A DNA stretch of 64,000 nucleotides from Metallyticus violacea (taxonomy: Eukaryota > Arthropoda > Insecta > Mantodea > Metallyticidae), in the NCBI GenBank assembly GCA_030762175.1, contig CM060840.1:40678501-40742500 (forward strand), written 5' to 3'. Below are positions 1 to 12,769 of the stretch, piece after piece. The notes beneath the pieces are model-generated. The model was not told the origin of the DNA. It did not search any database and worked only from the letters and a program-made list of their open reading frames with translations. Both the position numbers and the translations under genes were made by a program. Each line of letters starts with the position of its first letter. Position 1 is the first letter of the stretch.

Positions 1-2214
1 TGGTTTGGAAAAGGGTGACTCAAAGGGGCTCAAGGCTGCTTACAAGATGGTAGCCGAAAAGTCTCACGCAATCACAGGATCAACTCAGGTCCAAATCCCC
101 ACCCCTCGATGATGGCGACGTTCCAAAAGGCGCTCCGGAACAAATCGGGATTTGTCGAATGGTTCTGAACGACCCTTTTGTAGGGGGTTTGTACACTGAA
201 TGATGAATGCATCCAGTATCAGCTTTATACTGCTGTGGAACACTTTCTCATCTACAATATATACAATAATGTTTGAGGGTGGTTAAAATCAATCACATCT
301 GAAATCACTAATATCGTTATCACGATTCTTAATGCAAATCTACATTAATGTTGTATTTTAGAACATGCATTATAGGACATTTATCAACAAACTCAACGCT
401 TTTTCAGGAAATTCATTATTGACATCATCTGTTGCATTTTATTTAAAATTTACAAACTTCACTTATGTTACTTGAATATTTATTGTACAATGAAACAAAC
501 AGGCAACAAATATTAACCATCAAATGAATGCTAAAACATAACACATTTAGATTGCTTTATCTAAGATACAACATTTATGCTTGATATATCAAGGGCCAGT
601 TGTATTGAAAGAAAATAAATTAATTACTATTATTCATGACTCTTAAATCAATAAATACGACAGGTATTATTTTTTCAATTCTGGTTTTATGATTTGGAAT
701 ATTAATTTGATTTACAAAATACTCAGAACCAAATTATTCAGAAAGACTAAAGAAAAATGATATATTAAATTTCCCTATGGCTTTCTAGGGCACAAAAAAC
801 ATAATTTTTTTACAGACCTTTTCCAAGAACGCTTGAAGTAAAGCGTTTTACTCTGCGAGAAAAAGCAGAAGTACCTTCGAACAAACATCAACACTACATT
901 CACTGGGTTTATTTAAACCTGGCTTTGATCAGTATTACAAGTACATAATTACTATTTCCAGTCAGGCAAAAAGTAAATATGTATAGCTGTTTAGATGACC
1001 AGTTATAATTTTGTAATGGATTATATTAATGCTTTATATTTAAAATATATAAATCCCTAAATAGTTTATAAGTATTAAAAGATGTAAACAACTGGTTATA
1101 ATAATGACAAAACTTGCTTAATTTTATCTCAATTTCGGAAGATTTGTTTCCACTCTTCTTAAGAGTTTTGATCTAATTAAGCATCATTTAAAAGTAAGAA
1201 CATATTTTAGAAAGTCTAGAATTCTAAATGCTTTAAGTTATAGACCATTATTCTTATTCCGCATACTTGCTCCAAAGTTCAACACCATCTCTAAATAAAA
1301 TATATTCCTATGAGAACATTTTCATTTTATTTCCAGTATTTCAACCAAGACCGAAAACATATAAATAGTCTTAAATATTCTGACCACATAAGAAGTTCAT
1401 ATCAATTTAATTGTTGGGTAAAATGTAACACGAATTACATTTCACCCTTTGGCTTATAAAAAGAATTTAACTAAGTGCGTTCTTAAAACGAAAGCTTCAA
1501 GAATCGAACCTCCTTCCTTCGAGATTATTACCTTCCAATCCAGTTAGTGTGCGGTAGTTCTTTTAAAATATTTAATAAGATAAAATGTTCCTTTCAAACC
1601 GCGTAAAAACTGTAATTTATTATGTTCGTTTTTTAAACTCGCTTGTTGAAATCGTTCGCCTAAGATATATAGCTAGGCTGTAAGTTATCTTTAATCTGTT
1701 TGCTTCGTGGCATACAAATAACACATTGCTGGCGTTTATAGCAGAACATGCACTGGTGGAAAACAAAACAAGAAAAAGAAGAAGATATTCTGCCTTGAAT
1801 ATTAATACACATTTGCTGGTCAGTAGCTGCTGGTAGAGTAGTTATGTTTAGGGAAACAACCGGTTTTGCAAGTGTAGCCCATGAGTTAACTACAGGCTTC
1901 CCGCATGTTCTGTTTATTGCAAGGGTAATGACTGCTTAGTGTCTGTATCAAGTAGTCAGGAGATGCTATATTTAAGGAATAGAATTGTAATTAAACAGGG
2001 ATGCAAGTTCTATCCCTAGTTATTCTATCTTCTCCTTTTTCCTTCCTGAAGTTGTAAACAAATGGTATTATTGCAACTCCAAGTAATCGATGTACAAATC
2101 GATTTTTGCAATTATTTCTAATTTATAATAAACGTTCTTAAACAAGATCATGAAAACATTTCTCTGGGGTGGGAGGTAATTTTGAAAAAAGTATAGTGTA
2201 GCGTAAATAATTAT

Positions 2215-2216
<2 letters not shown>
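1..2216. other. Gene-free AT-rich stretch
   Basis: No recognisable gene, RNA or transposon was found. The first ~180 bases are clearly richer in G+C than what follows and could be the edge of an older repeat, but I do not recognise it. The rest is AT-rich with short homopolymer runs. Confidence 0.6.

Positions 2217-2245
<29 letters not shown>
2217..2245. repeat. Poly-T tract, 29 bases
   Basis: An uninterrupted run of 29 T. It may be the poly-A tail of something retroposed on the minus strand (which would lie to its right), but no recognisable retroposon body or target-site duplication was seen, so it is called only as a homopolymer. Its length is likely to vary between individuals. Confidence 0.95.
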
Positions 2246-2247
<2 letters not shown>

Positions 2248-2392
2248 TTGTCATTGCACTGACAACCATGCATTCCAAGGTAGAGCAATTATTTTTTTTT
2301 AATTATTTCACGATAAGTACCATTCAAATTATAAGTCTAAATGGAGCAACAAAATGGATGTGTTATAGGTATTTACTTCACATTGAGATTAA

Positions 2393-2563
2393 AGCGTATT
2401 AGATTTTTCAGAAAAAGGACGCTCTAGAATCATCCTTGAAGAAGCAAATCTGCGATCGAAACTCATACAGATAGCATGTCAAGAACTTGCCGAAGTGTTG
2501 CACATAAGTGATGAAGCAACTTGCATTGAGAAAGTGCATAAGTTCGTAAATGAATTTATATAA
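2393..2563 (+). other. Open frame behind a splice-acceptor-like site, unidentified
   Basis: The frame is open for 56 codons (2393-2560) and ends at TAA (2561-2563), with no internal Met start. A T-rich stretch ending in CAG at 2409-2411 looks like a 3' splice site. After it about 49 charged, helix-prone residues follow (rich in E, K, L, I), a composition unlike the junk frames nearby. It could be a terminal exon or a transposon relic. I do not recognise the protein, and there is no upstream partner exon I can name. Confidence 0.3.
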
Positions 2564-3180
2564 GCTGACCTACCATTATAATGAGTGACAAGCAGTTTTT
2601 GTTTTGATTCTTTACCACAATTCAAAGCTTCATAGCTCTATTTCGACAATGGTAAGTATCTAAAAGTATCCCTGTTTGCCGAAAACTGATGTGACTATCA
2701 ACAAACACCATATCCTTCTTGGGACAGAGCAGAGGTGATGACACTATGACTGGTCAGGGCCGAAGCTGGAGGGAATAAGACAAATACCTCTGTATTAATA
2801 GCTCAATGACCAGAATGTCATCTATCAGTACAATAGGTAAATAACATTAAAATGACCACTTCTTACATTTATTTATCATTTTACTTATTAATAACCGAAA
2901 TAACAGACTTGTATGAGTGGATAATTTGTAAAACTACACTGAGGGCAAAAAAAGCGAAGGACTTAATGTTTAAACATATTTTAAAACAAAAAGATATGTT
3001 TAATGAGACATAAATAATAAAACAGAATTTATTTAACAACATTTTATCATCCAAGTAACGCATAAGGAGTATTTCAAGCACAAATTCTACCCCATTATTG
3101 CTTTAATGCAAAAAAATCTTCAAAATGGTCTAACATCACAATAAAGAGAACTTCTTAAACCCTTTTAATAGCTCTATGGT
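2564..3180. other. Gene-free stretch
   Basis: AT-rich DNA with no recognisable feature. The 3' flank and terminal repeat of the Tc1-like element to the right should lie here, but I could not match an inverted repeat between its two sides. Confidence 0.5.
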
Positions 3181-4204
3181 TCTCTAGCGTTTGTGTAACA
3201 TAACTACAGTCTCAGTTAGGAGTGTGCCACATTTAGTTCTAATTAAAGCAACGATTCGGTCTGGCATGCTCCGGATAAGATCTGCAATTTTCTCTTGTGG
3301 TATCTTGTGGTATTCCGCTTCAAGGTGCAGCCAGAAGATCTGCCAGTGAGTCGGGGAAGCGACCCTCCCAGCATGTCCCAGGTATGTTCTATCGTGTTCA
3401 GAGTGCTGGCCATACCATACGTTCAATCCCAACCCATAGGAACTCAGAAACACACCGAGCAACGTGTGGACGAGCGTTATCGTTCATGGGGATAATGTTG
3501 TCGCCTATAACCGGTGCAAAAGGTACTACTACATGGTCAGCAAGAATCTCCTCGAAGTACCGACGAGCTGTACAGTGATCCATGTCTCGATGAACACCAG
3601 TTCCGTTCTTGTTTCAATGCTGATCGCTGCCCAAACCATTACTGAACTTCCATTAAAAGGTGTCCTTGAAGAGAAAGTGCAGGGTGCATGTTCTCCTGGC
3701 CTTCTCCATACTCTCTCCCTCCCATCTGGTGCCTTCAAATAGAACTTGCTCTCATCCGTGAGGAGCACCGTGCTCCATTCCTCCATAGTCCAGTTTTGGT
3801 GAGTGCGAACAAACTGCATCCGAGAGATATGGTGTTTCCTAGTCAGCAATGGTCCTTTCGCTGGTCTCCTGGACAGTAAAACTCACTTTATACAGCGTCT
3901 TCTATCCGTCCTTTCACTGATGTTAACATGCCGCCGTGCTTGCTGCAAATTATTCCTGGCCTCCGCCGAAGTTGCATGCCGATCGCGAAGAACTTGCAGT
4001 AAAAGAAAGCGATCGTCGCGATCAGAGGTGCTCCTCCTATGACCAGAACCGGGTCTCTTGGTGTAGATACATCCTTGTGAACTTCTGGACAGTCCTGCGT
4101 ACTTTGGAAAGAGAAGTGCCAATGACGTCAGTAACATAACGTGAACTTCGTTCATCCTCCACTAATGCCACAGTCCTTACTGCATCTTCAGCTCTAAGAA
4201 CCAT
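3181..4204 (-). pseudogene. Tc1-like transposase, near full length, frameshifted
   Basis: This is a relic of a cut-and-paste DNA transposase (Tc1/mariner superfamily, DDE nuclease). Read on minus from an ATG at 4202-4204, pieces in successive frames cover the whole family layout. The N-terminal helix-turn-helix region (begins MVLRAEDAVRTVALVEDE) is followed by a linker with KRPGSGHRR. The catalytic core follows: VLLTDESKF (first Asp region), DGRERVWRRPGE, VMVWAAIS and NDNARPH (second Asp). The last part carries NTIEHTWDMLG (the final Glu), then a C-terminus with KIPQEKIADLIRSMPDR. The span of ~1020 bp fits the usual ~340 residues. At least three frameshifts break it, and a small deletion between NDNARPH and the Glu motif removed the expected SPDL-type residues. 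Inactive. No terminal repeats were identified. Confidence 0.9.
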
Positions 4205-7200
4205 TTCAAAATGTTAAAACTGACTTAAAACTAATTGCCAGGCAAGGCTGAATGCGGCACATCAATGCACGGAAACAATTTTAAACATGAAAAAATCGCT
4301 TTGCTGTGATTGTTGTAACAAACCACCGTACGCGCAAAATTAACGATAAATTAGTCAGATTGGGAAAAGAAAAGAAAAGAAAAAAAAAAGTTCAAAGGAA
4401 TTGACCAAAGCTTTTAAAATTCATTAATTAACCATTAGACATGTTGTTGCGTTTCTGTAATGTCACAGGGTTGGCCTTATACAAAGTTTGAACCTAAGCT
4501 TTAAGTGTTATAAAAAAAAAAGGCAGAGAATAGCTTGCTGTTTCACATTTTCTGCCACTAAGTGTAATTACAAAGAAATACGATGTTTGTGCTATGGTTA
4601 ACAAACACGTGCGCTTGTTCACAGCGCATCTCATCTTTCGTTGACAATACTGATGGAACAGGGCAAAAATTATCATTGAGTAAGAACGACCATTCAAGTA
4701 AATTTAGATCAATCGAATCCAGTCAATGAAACTCTGCATTAGAAGCTCTCTAGATTAGCATAATAAGGTGTCCTTCCTACGTGACAGCGAGAGACCGCGT
4801 GCTACTCAACAACCAAAAGGAATGAAATGCGAAACTCTAGTGCGTCTTCCGTACTTTCCGTATCAATTATACAGACACTGTTAGAAATAACGATTTATCT
4901 GTCGTGGCCTTTTTATATCTGAGTCGTTCATGCTACAATAGCATGCAAGAATTGCTGAAAATGGGGTAAAATGGGTGGGGCCAATTAATACCAGCATCTA
5001 CATTTCAACTTCCAGTAAATCCCTGGAGTTTGTGGCAAATGTACATCGTGGACTTTCCGGCGTTGGTTTTAGTATTAAATACTACAAAAACGACCTTAAC
5101 ATTAACAATCTGTGTGTAAATCGTTTTATTCAACTGTACAAGAATGGGTTCCTACCTGAAGCCCAAAGTTACAAAATTACATTAAAGCCATCAGTCAACA
5201 GAATTCCGTTAAGTTGATTGCATATTTTCATGAACCTTATCTTTAAGAGATCCAGACAGCAACAGTAGTGAACCATATCAAGAAAGCAGTAACTCGAGAA
5301 AAAGTATCAAATTATATAAAAATCTTGCTACCCCGCAGAAACATTCAAAGACAAACATGTCACATGAAATATTTGACGTCAGAACGACGTCAGAAAGCAC
5401 GTTGGCATGCCTTGAATGAGCAGCATATTAAGAAACGCTTCACCAATACCAGATATAGTATGAACGAAACCTGGCAGGTGATAAATGGCAATGGCAGTTT
5501 TTTCTGAATGAGTCTTGGGTATACTTAAACGATACAAACTGACCCTGGGTCATTTATTACCGTCCAATGAGCCATAAGACATGCTACACCTTCATTTAGG
5601 AAAACAAAGAAAATCTCTATCAGGTAGGTACATGATACTTGCACTTTATTGCAGCAGGTTTAACAAAGTTGCAAGTAATATCAAAGTAATTGCTGCGTAT
5701 TTTCAGAAGAACGTCGTTCTCATTTTCGATAAGATACTCTCTGTTTGTGCGTGCCAACAGCATCTAGTCAGTCTGCCAGATTATCCATCATGTGCTAGCC
5801 TACCACAAAAGCTGTTGAGACTGGTGCCCGAGTTATGCAATTTACATCAATCCCTGTTAAGTCACCAGGTGCTTCGTCCATGCATAATTGAATCAAAGTC
5901 TTGCTTCTAGACGTTCTACCACCATTAAGGACCTTTGAAAGGTCTGCCAGGAGATTTGGGTTAACGTTCCTTTATCTTGCTGTGAAGCATCCTTATATGT
6001 AGAGCAATAGTCCGGGACACCATGGTGGTAGTGAAAGGCAATAGCACCATGAAAGAATGTCTTCTCTTGGCTGGACCAACCCTCCATATAATCTCACTCT
6101 TTGAAGTTAGATGGGATAACAGTTACTAGGCAACAGTAAGGGTGGTATATTAAATAAACGTTTATAACTTATTATAGCTCATGTTTATTCTGTGTTGTCC
6201 CTGGTGTTAACTAGGGTGGAGTAGGCAAAATGTGGTAAATTGGAGGTTAATTGTATTATATGATTTTTCTTGGTGGTGAAGATGTTGTTAACTCTTCCTT
6301 ATTACTATTCTCATAACTATTGACGTTGCTTATAGCCATAATTATAATATAAAAATCGGCTTGTTCTGAATAAGGCAGAAAATTATGACTCCCAGTCACG
6401 TGTCCAAATTCCAAAGCTGCTGAAAGAAGAAAATGGTGGGATGGTACTGCTATGGCCGTAAATCTGTTGTATACCTGTACAAGATAATTTCATTCCTGAC
6501 CTCCGTATTCAAGCTATGCATTCTTTCATAACAAGAAACCGGTTTCGATGGAGTAAAGAAAGATTATTATGAATTATCTAAGAGTGCTTTATAATTGCCG
6601 CAAATCCAGAGCATGTAGGCCCTGCCTTAGGAACCTGAGGAGTGATAATTTGCCAATTTTGGGGCAATCTCCCGGGGTTTCCCACTAAATTGCTATCAAT
6701 TTTGTATGTAAAAATCAGAGAGTAAATAAGCGGTTTCCTTTATTTTTGTGTCTTGAAACTTGTTAGCATGAGTAGTAAAATAATTTAAAAGGCTGCCTTA
6801 AATCGTTTCTTGAACACGAAGAAACATTTAGACATGTGCGTGTTTGAAGGGTTTAAGTTTCTTAATCCTTTTGGCCGACAAAATATTCAGTATCTGAAGG
6901 GTCTTGTTGGTTAATAATGAAGTGATCGTAAAATTGAAATATGGTAAAATAAAGTTGCAACCTACACCGTACCGTCAAATGAAAAGGATGCTGCACTTTT
7001 ACATTTATGTTTTAAGGTTTCCACTCTTATCCTAACTACGATCTTCAAATTAAGTTCGTTGTTTTAATTTTTCAGTGTAAGGAATATACATAAAACATAG
7101 TTGACTGGAAGCAAGCAACAAACATTCTTTACGTGTTTCTAAAATTCCAAATTAACTAGCTTGTACTAATGTATAATTCCTGTCATATCAATCTATATAC

Positions 7201-7232
7201 TCAGTGACTGGAATTTGTTAGTCTGGAGCTGT

Positions 7233-7234
<2 letters not shown>
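4205..7234. other. Gene-free stretch
   Basis: No recognised gene. There is a purine run with AAAAG-type units near 4370-4392. Short frames at 4975-5217, 5268-5507, 5581-5910 (plus) and 5893-6087 (minus) have no family motifs I recognise. The patch at 5.25-6.1 kb is slightly richer in G+C and may be an old repeat. Confidence 0.5.

Positions 7235-7303
<69 letters not shown>
7235..7303. repeat. (TAA)n followed by (TTA)n: inverted microsatellite
   Basis: About 39 bases of TAA repeat (7235-7273) pass directly into about 30 bases of TTA repeat (7274-7303). Because TTA is the reverse complement of TAA, the two halves form one long self-complementary palindrome able to make a hairpin or cruciform. 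Confidence 0.95.
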
Positions 7304-7304
<1 letters not shown>

Positions 7305-7720
7305 ATATTCAAAAGCATGCATCAAGCATAATTCATAAAGTAGCCCAAAGTCCTAAAATATAAAATTCATGATGTACAGAAATACAAAATTAGTTGCATA
7401 TTAAATTATACGCATTTTTAAAACGAAATAGTAGTTTCTCTTGTTTTAAAATATTAATTGTAAGTTGAAAACGTCAAATTTCCGATAGACATTTACCTAA
7501 CGCTTTATTTTGATTGTGGATTCAAAATGTGCAATGGAATTTCTTACGTGTTTTCAACTATTTATGAAATATACTAACTTAACGTTTAATTAATTATCCA
7601 TAAAATTAAAAGAAAATATCTCTGTTATGAAAGGTATAGAATGTACTTTAAAGGAGTACGCAATCTAATGTTTCTTCGATGAAACCTCTAGGCTGCATTC
7701 TTTGCTTTTGATCTCAAACT
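7304..7720. other. Gene-free stretch
   Basis: AT-rich DNA between the inverted microsatellite and the SINE. Nothing recognised. Confidence 0.55.
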
Positions 7721-8004
7721 GTCGGTCCTGGTGGTCTAGAGGTAACCATACTTGCCTCGTAAACCCAAGATCGCGGGTTCAATCCCGGCCAGGTTCGATT
7801 ACTTTTTTCGAGCATAAAAATCGTAAGTATGGCTTCCTTTGGAAGGGAAGCAAAGCCGTGAGTCCCGTGTTGTACATTTACGACACGATGAAGATCTTTA
7901 AGACTGAAAGAAGTTGCCTCTGAGCAAAATTTACTGGCCGTTTCACGTCCTGAATTGAATGGACACTGATGACCTGAGATGTTAAAGAGCGTCCGTAAAT
8001 ACAA
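7721..8004 (+). mobile_element. tRNA-derived SINE, family A, complete copy
   Basis: A short non-autonomous retroposon with an RNA polymerase III promoter in a tRNA-like head. Box A is the TGGTCTAGAGG stretch near 7730 and box B is GGTTCAATCC near 7778. A CGT triplet sits where the anticodon would be, suggesting descent from a tRNA such as tRNA-Thr(CGT). The non-tRNA body follows, with GGCTTCCTTTGGAAGG and AAGCCGTGAGTCCCG. The 3' end is a stem-loop at 7961-7994 (GGACACT...AGCGTCC with TGATGACC in the loop side), then an AT-rich tail. The same body occurs at 14767-15026, 57374-57597 and 63846-64000. No coding capacity; mobility would depend on a LINE. Confidence 0.88.
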
Positions 8005-11000
8005 GTAATAATTAATTATTAGCTTAAAATCTTTGTAAAATACTTTCATTTATACATATCCACGAATAAAATAATTTATAAAACGCTCATGCATTAGGCT
8101 TGGTACTATGACGGAAAAAAAGAATGCCGGCCTTAAAACGGGTAAACAGAGACCACAATAAAGTCAGCACACCCCTGCCATTCACAGAGTACGAGTGGTT
8201 GGTGAACAAGTCTTGTGGTTCACGAGTTCAGGCAGCAGCCGCGCTAAATCAGCATTGCACGGGACGTGACACAGACAATTACCTCAATACTTTGCTCGTC
8301 GTACATAACGAAAGGACGTGTTGTAGTAATGTGAGATTACAGTCGATAAATCAAAAGACTGTGTCCTACTTTGGATTGCCCCATTCCAAGAGCAAGGAAA
8401 GGGGGATTTGAAGAAACCATGGCTTAAGATTGAAGATTCGATATTTGCAAGTATCTTGTCGCTTCACATTCTTACATCACGATGGTTAGTGGACATCATA
8501 TTAATTAAAATCATTGCTTCTTATATTTCATTTCCTGTTAGAAGAAAAAGTTTGCATTTTTCGCATTTTGCGTTAATCATAGTTCCTAATACTCATGGTA
8601 CAGTTTCCTTTCTTTATTAGCAGTTGGGAAAAAACCATGTACTTTTCTGCTCCAATTTCATATCAATTCTAGTTTCCCAGTACAACTTATTTCTATTCGC
8701 CTCTTTAATTATTCAAGAAGATTCCTTGAATAATTATCTTGTCATAATTTGCTTTTTAGTATTGCAATAAAATAAAAAAAAATGTTTTCTATTATGTAAA
8801 TGAGCACCATTGTTATATATAGAAACGCATAAAGTTAATCGTATTCGCTTACAAATGTCTTCAAGTTTATGTTTCATGGATCGCATTCTCTCATAAGCGC
8901 TACAGACTATTACTATCTGAACTTTGAAGGGCTAAGTGCGATTGTTTTCTGGCCGCTATTTATTATTATTTTCCCCCCGTTACTATACTGCTGGGAAATA
9001 CAGGTGAGGGTCAATGCTACAAAAGTATTAACTGCCTCTATATACAAGGCATTACACAATGTTGCAACCTCAAAAGATTATTAACCTTCACAACATTCAT
9101 ACCCTATTTCCTGAGAAATGGTTGGACGCGAGTATTTACTATATATATATTTAAATTGATTATGATTTCCTTTCTTTTAAAAATCATTAGCTTACAAATT
9201 GTGAATTCAACTATTCGGGCAATAATTAAAACCTTGGATAAATAATGGGCGGGTGCTATTAATACTAGCATCTTCCGGAAAATCAGTGTAGTTAAATATG
9301 CAAACGAAGATGTAAAGTGTACACTACATCTCTAAATTCATTTCTCGGTCAGATAGTACTGGGCTAAATGGTGCTCACTTCATCACAAAATACGATATAA
9401 AATGCAACTGGCATGTGTGGTACAGAAACAAGTAATTCATGTGTACTATATAAATGGGACATATTATGTTTTACAATTAGAAATAAATTGACGGCATCCC
9501 AATAGCGTATGACACCAATAAAATTGTTACAAATGAAAGGCTTTGATTTTGCTCAGTTCAACAGTAAAATCTTTGTGCTTGTGGCCGCAGTATGCCTTCA
9601 GATGTTGCATCTTTGACTTTCTACTTCCACTTGGCTAGGTGAGTAACGCTTGCGCTTCACTTAGAATATCAATGCAGGCGATGACTTGATTTCTGTCTAT
9701 AATGAGTTTTGTTAAAGAGTGTGGTTTGATATCCTGCAGTACTCTAATAACAGTCGAATATGCATAAACGATGTCATTTCAATGTCGTACATACGACTTA
9801 CCACAGATCAACACATATCTCGCTCATTGTATTCCTCTGTAAACAATAATTTTGAACTGTGGTAATATATGATGTGCCGGTCATATATTTACCTAACTTT
9901 ATTTCACCTCTCCGTTTTCCTTAACTTCCTTGCATCTTGTCGAATAATGACATAGGAAACGCCTCATGTTGTAAGCGTTCTTTTATTGGCTGATACGCCC
10001 TTCTGCCAACGAGTATGTAAGTTAGGTCTTTCTATGCACCAAGCGAGATCTGGCTCTTTCTAGCGATCTTCCTTATTAGATGCAGTCAAGATGCTCCGGG
10101 TTGAGGTTAATATTTCGATTTAATAATTCTAAATCTTCAAGGGACCTCTTGGTTAGGTATCCAGTGATCCAGGTATTCAGATATTGTGGTACGATATAAC
10201 ATAAGTAGATTTTAATATTTTTCTAAATGTTGGTAGTTCTTAAAAGAATGGTTTTATTTTTTTTTTTTTAACTAATTTTATTTATGCTTTCTCAGGTGAT
10301 CATCAGAGCCCTAAGTGATTTATTTAAGTTACTCTTGTCTTAACAGGGAATTGCATAGTTATATCTATATTATTTATTATATTAATTTGTTTTTGAGGTG
10401 TTAAGCAGAGTTGTGTGTACCTTAATTAGTTGTAGACGTCCTGCCCGAAATTTAATGTAACTTGACAATATTGCTTCTAATTTGTTGTGAAGGATTTGTT
10501 TTAAATCTCCTAATGGTAATTATTGCATAATTTAGTATCATTATTGCTGTAGTACGTTCAGTTCCCTTGATTCAAATATTAATCACGCTGCGCCTTACTT
10601 TCACCGTGTTGGGTATATTCAAATAATATGCATGAAGTATACCAACGAATAATGTTGAAAAAATTGTATATATGTACCTTTGAATGTTACCAAGTTATCA
10701 TTCTCCCATAGTATTAACTCACCTTTGCAGGGTGCCTCTAGGCTTAATTTTACGGTATGTCCGCATAGTGACAAATACAAGCTACAGCGGAAGGAAGTTA
10801 TTAATGTTAGAAAAGGTATTCCAAGTAATTTTTGTAGCACGTTGTAAAACACACGCAACTTTCTATGAAAACATGAGTTACAGCTAAAATATGAACTTAT
10901 TGCATCCCTATTATGTTCATATTTACATTGATTATTATAGAACGTGTTTGATTTTCATCCGTTTTAAAATTAACTGGTCTACTGAATTTGATATGTTTGT

Positions 11001-11015
11001 CGTCTTTAATAATAC

Positions 11016-11017
<2 letters not shown>
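8005..11017. other. Gene-free stretch
   Basis: No recognised gene. The plus frame at 8124-8411 (95 codons) is open and moderately G+C-rich but shows no known motif. A possible 48-bp exon at 9591-9638 is listed separately. The rest is AT-rich, with T runs near 10255-10270. Confidence 0.5.
9591..9638 (+). other. Exon-like island (weak)
   Basis: Forty-eight bases lie between a plausible acceptor (pyrimidine-leaning stretch ending GGCCGCAG at 9590) and a strong donor (GTGAGT from 9639). One frame is open (starts MPSDVASLTF). Single donor and acceptor matches are common by chance in 64 kb, so this is only a candidate. Confidence 0.15.

Positions 11018-11093
<76 letters not shown>
11018..11093. 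repeat. (TTA)n microsatellite
   Basis: About 25 near-perfect TTA units, decaying into TTACTATTAC at the right end. It produces meaningless poly-Leu and poly-Ile frames. Confidence 0.97.
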
Positions 11094-11099
<6 letters not shown>

Positions 11100-12527
11100 T
11101 ACTTTATTTTATGTTAAATTTTTCTGTTTCTTACAAAGTTGGCAAAAATATAATATTTATTAATCTTCTTGAAAAAGTTCTGAACACTATAATAATAGCA
11201 GTATGTTCTCATGCCAATCTTATTGCGATATTCTTATGGTCAGTCTTCCTCCATATCTTATCCATTCCTACAAGAAGCTCTCCCGTTGGAGTTTTGCGTA
11301 GAAGAAGTCCCCTAGTCCGAGAACTTGTGTTGTCTCCTTAAAGGAATGTATTCCCACGTCGTGGACGATCCTTTAAAGAGCAAGAGTGAAACTAAAGTAA
11401 ATGTGTTTCGAAATAGAATATTACACAAACTCTTTGTTACCTGAACAATATTTGCAATATTTTGTACAATTAATATTTGAGAACAGATATACCGAATTAG
11501 TTTAATACGATAGTTTTTACCAATCAGTTTATCTCTGCAGCTAGATAATAAATGAAAATAATTATTATCCTGAGCGATGGTCACCGAGAAACATTAATTT
11601 TACAGAAAGATGTGACTCAGAACGTAACGCTCGGGATTTGCATTCGAGAGATCCCTGGACCAAATCTCTTGGGTTCGCCCATCGTGATTTGGGTTTTGTT
11701 TGTGAATGCGAGAATGAATCTTTCATTTCTACGAATATTTTGCTCTCCCTATTTCTCCTCATTTCATTCCGTTAGTTCTATTCCAGGTTACAAAGTGCCA
11801 AGCGAGGTAGGCAGGTTCTTTGTGCGGCGTGGCAGTGGCGTGCGCTTTGGAAAGGTTTCTGCCCCAGTGTCGGCGTGCTCAATAAGCTAATAATATAAGG
11901 GACTCCGTCTGTGCCTCATCACTTTTGGATACTGGTCTCCCGATGTATCTGTTGCTCCTGGAAAGGGCGTAGGCACAACCGGCCAGCCCTTGAGCAAGAC
12001 TCAAGTGCAGAAAATTCTTCCTTTGTCTCCACCAACCCAAAGCGAATTACTTTAGAATAACAAAAATATTTGGTATCAAAATTACAAGTTTATCTTTCTC
12101 ACATTCATCCTCTGATGACATAATGTTCAGTTTAAATCTGGAAAGAAACGTTAATTTTATTCTTCTTTTGGAATGGAAGGAAAAAAGTATCGATTAAATC
12201 AGTCGGGAAAATTCAGAAACAACTTCCAGGTTTTTCTGAAAATTCTTTAGCTATATAGCTTAGGAAAAACTGTTATCTTGTAATTTTATAGTATTTATAT
12301 TTATATTATAAATAAACGATGTTCATTAGATACGCAAAATCAATATTTTCCAAAGATTCAACTTTTTAAATAAACACGCATATATTTTCTCCAGAAAAAT
12401 CTATTGAGGAATAGGCGAACTTCTTTATGACGATTACATTCTTTTATAAAATTCTGTGCTTCAGTTGCTGAAATTGTGAGGTATTACTTACAAATGTATT
12501 ATATATACAATAGAATTCAACTTCTTG
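11094..12527. other. Gene-free stretch
   Basis: Nothing recognised. The part from about 11600 to 12010 is richer in G+C and CpG than its surroundings and may be an old repeat; frames there on either strand lack known motifs. Confidence 0.5.

Positions 12528-12553
<26 letters not shown>
12528..12553. repeat. Poly-A tract, 26 bases
   Basis: An uninterrupted run of 26 A. It could be the tail of a plus-strand retroposed sequence to its left, but no such body was recognised. Confidence 0.95.
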
Positions 12554-12558
<5 letters not shown>

Positions 12559-12769
12559 CTGCTATGTTATACAGAGCGTTGAAGGATGAAACTAAATAAA
12601 CCTAAGAGTTAACGCCTTTTAATATCATATTTATTTAGAACATCTATATGACAAGTGGTAGGTACCAGCATTGCTTATCGATAGATATTTAACTACTGTA
12701 AGGAACACTTGAGACGCATCTTCCTGCTATACTTGAACGGACTAGGGCCGCGGTTTGGCAATACACAAA

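Noticed and set aside
7721..7792. A functional tRNA gene (Thr, CGT) at the SINE head
   Set aside because: Box A and B are present but the arms do not pair cleanly and the same head continues into a SINE body repeated elsewhere.
7714..8049. 111-codon minus frame over the 7.7-kb SINE
   Set aside because: It is antisense to a tRNA-derived SINE and similar frames recur over other copies only because the element is repeated.
10891..11341. Overlapping plus frames with poly-Ile and poly-Leu
   Set aside because: They are readings of the (TTA)n microsatellite at 11018-11093; no protein family fits.
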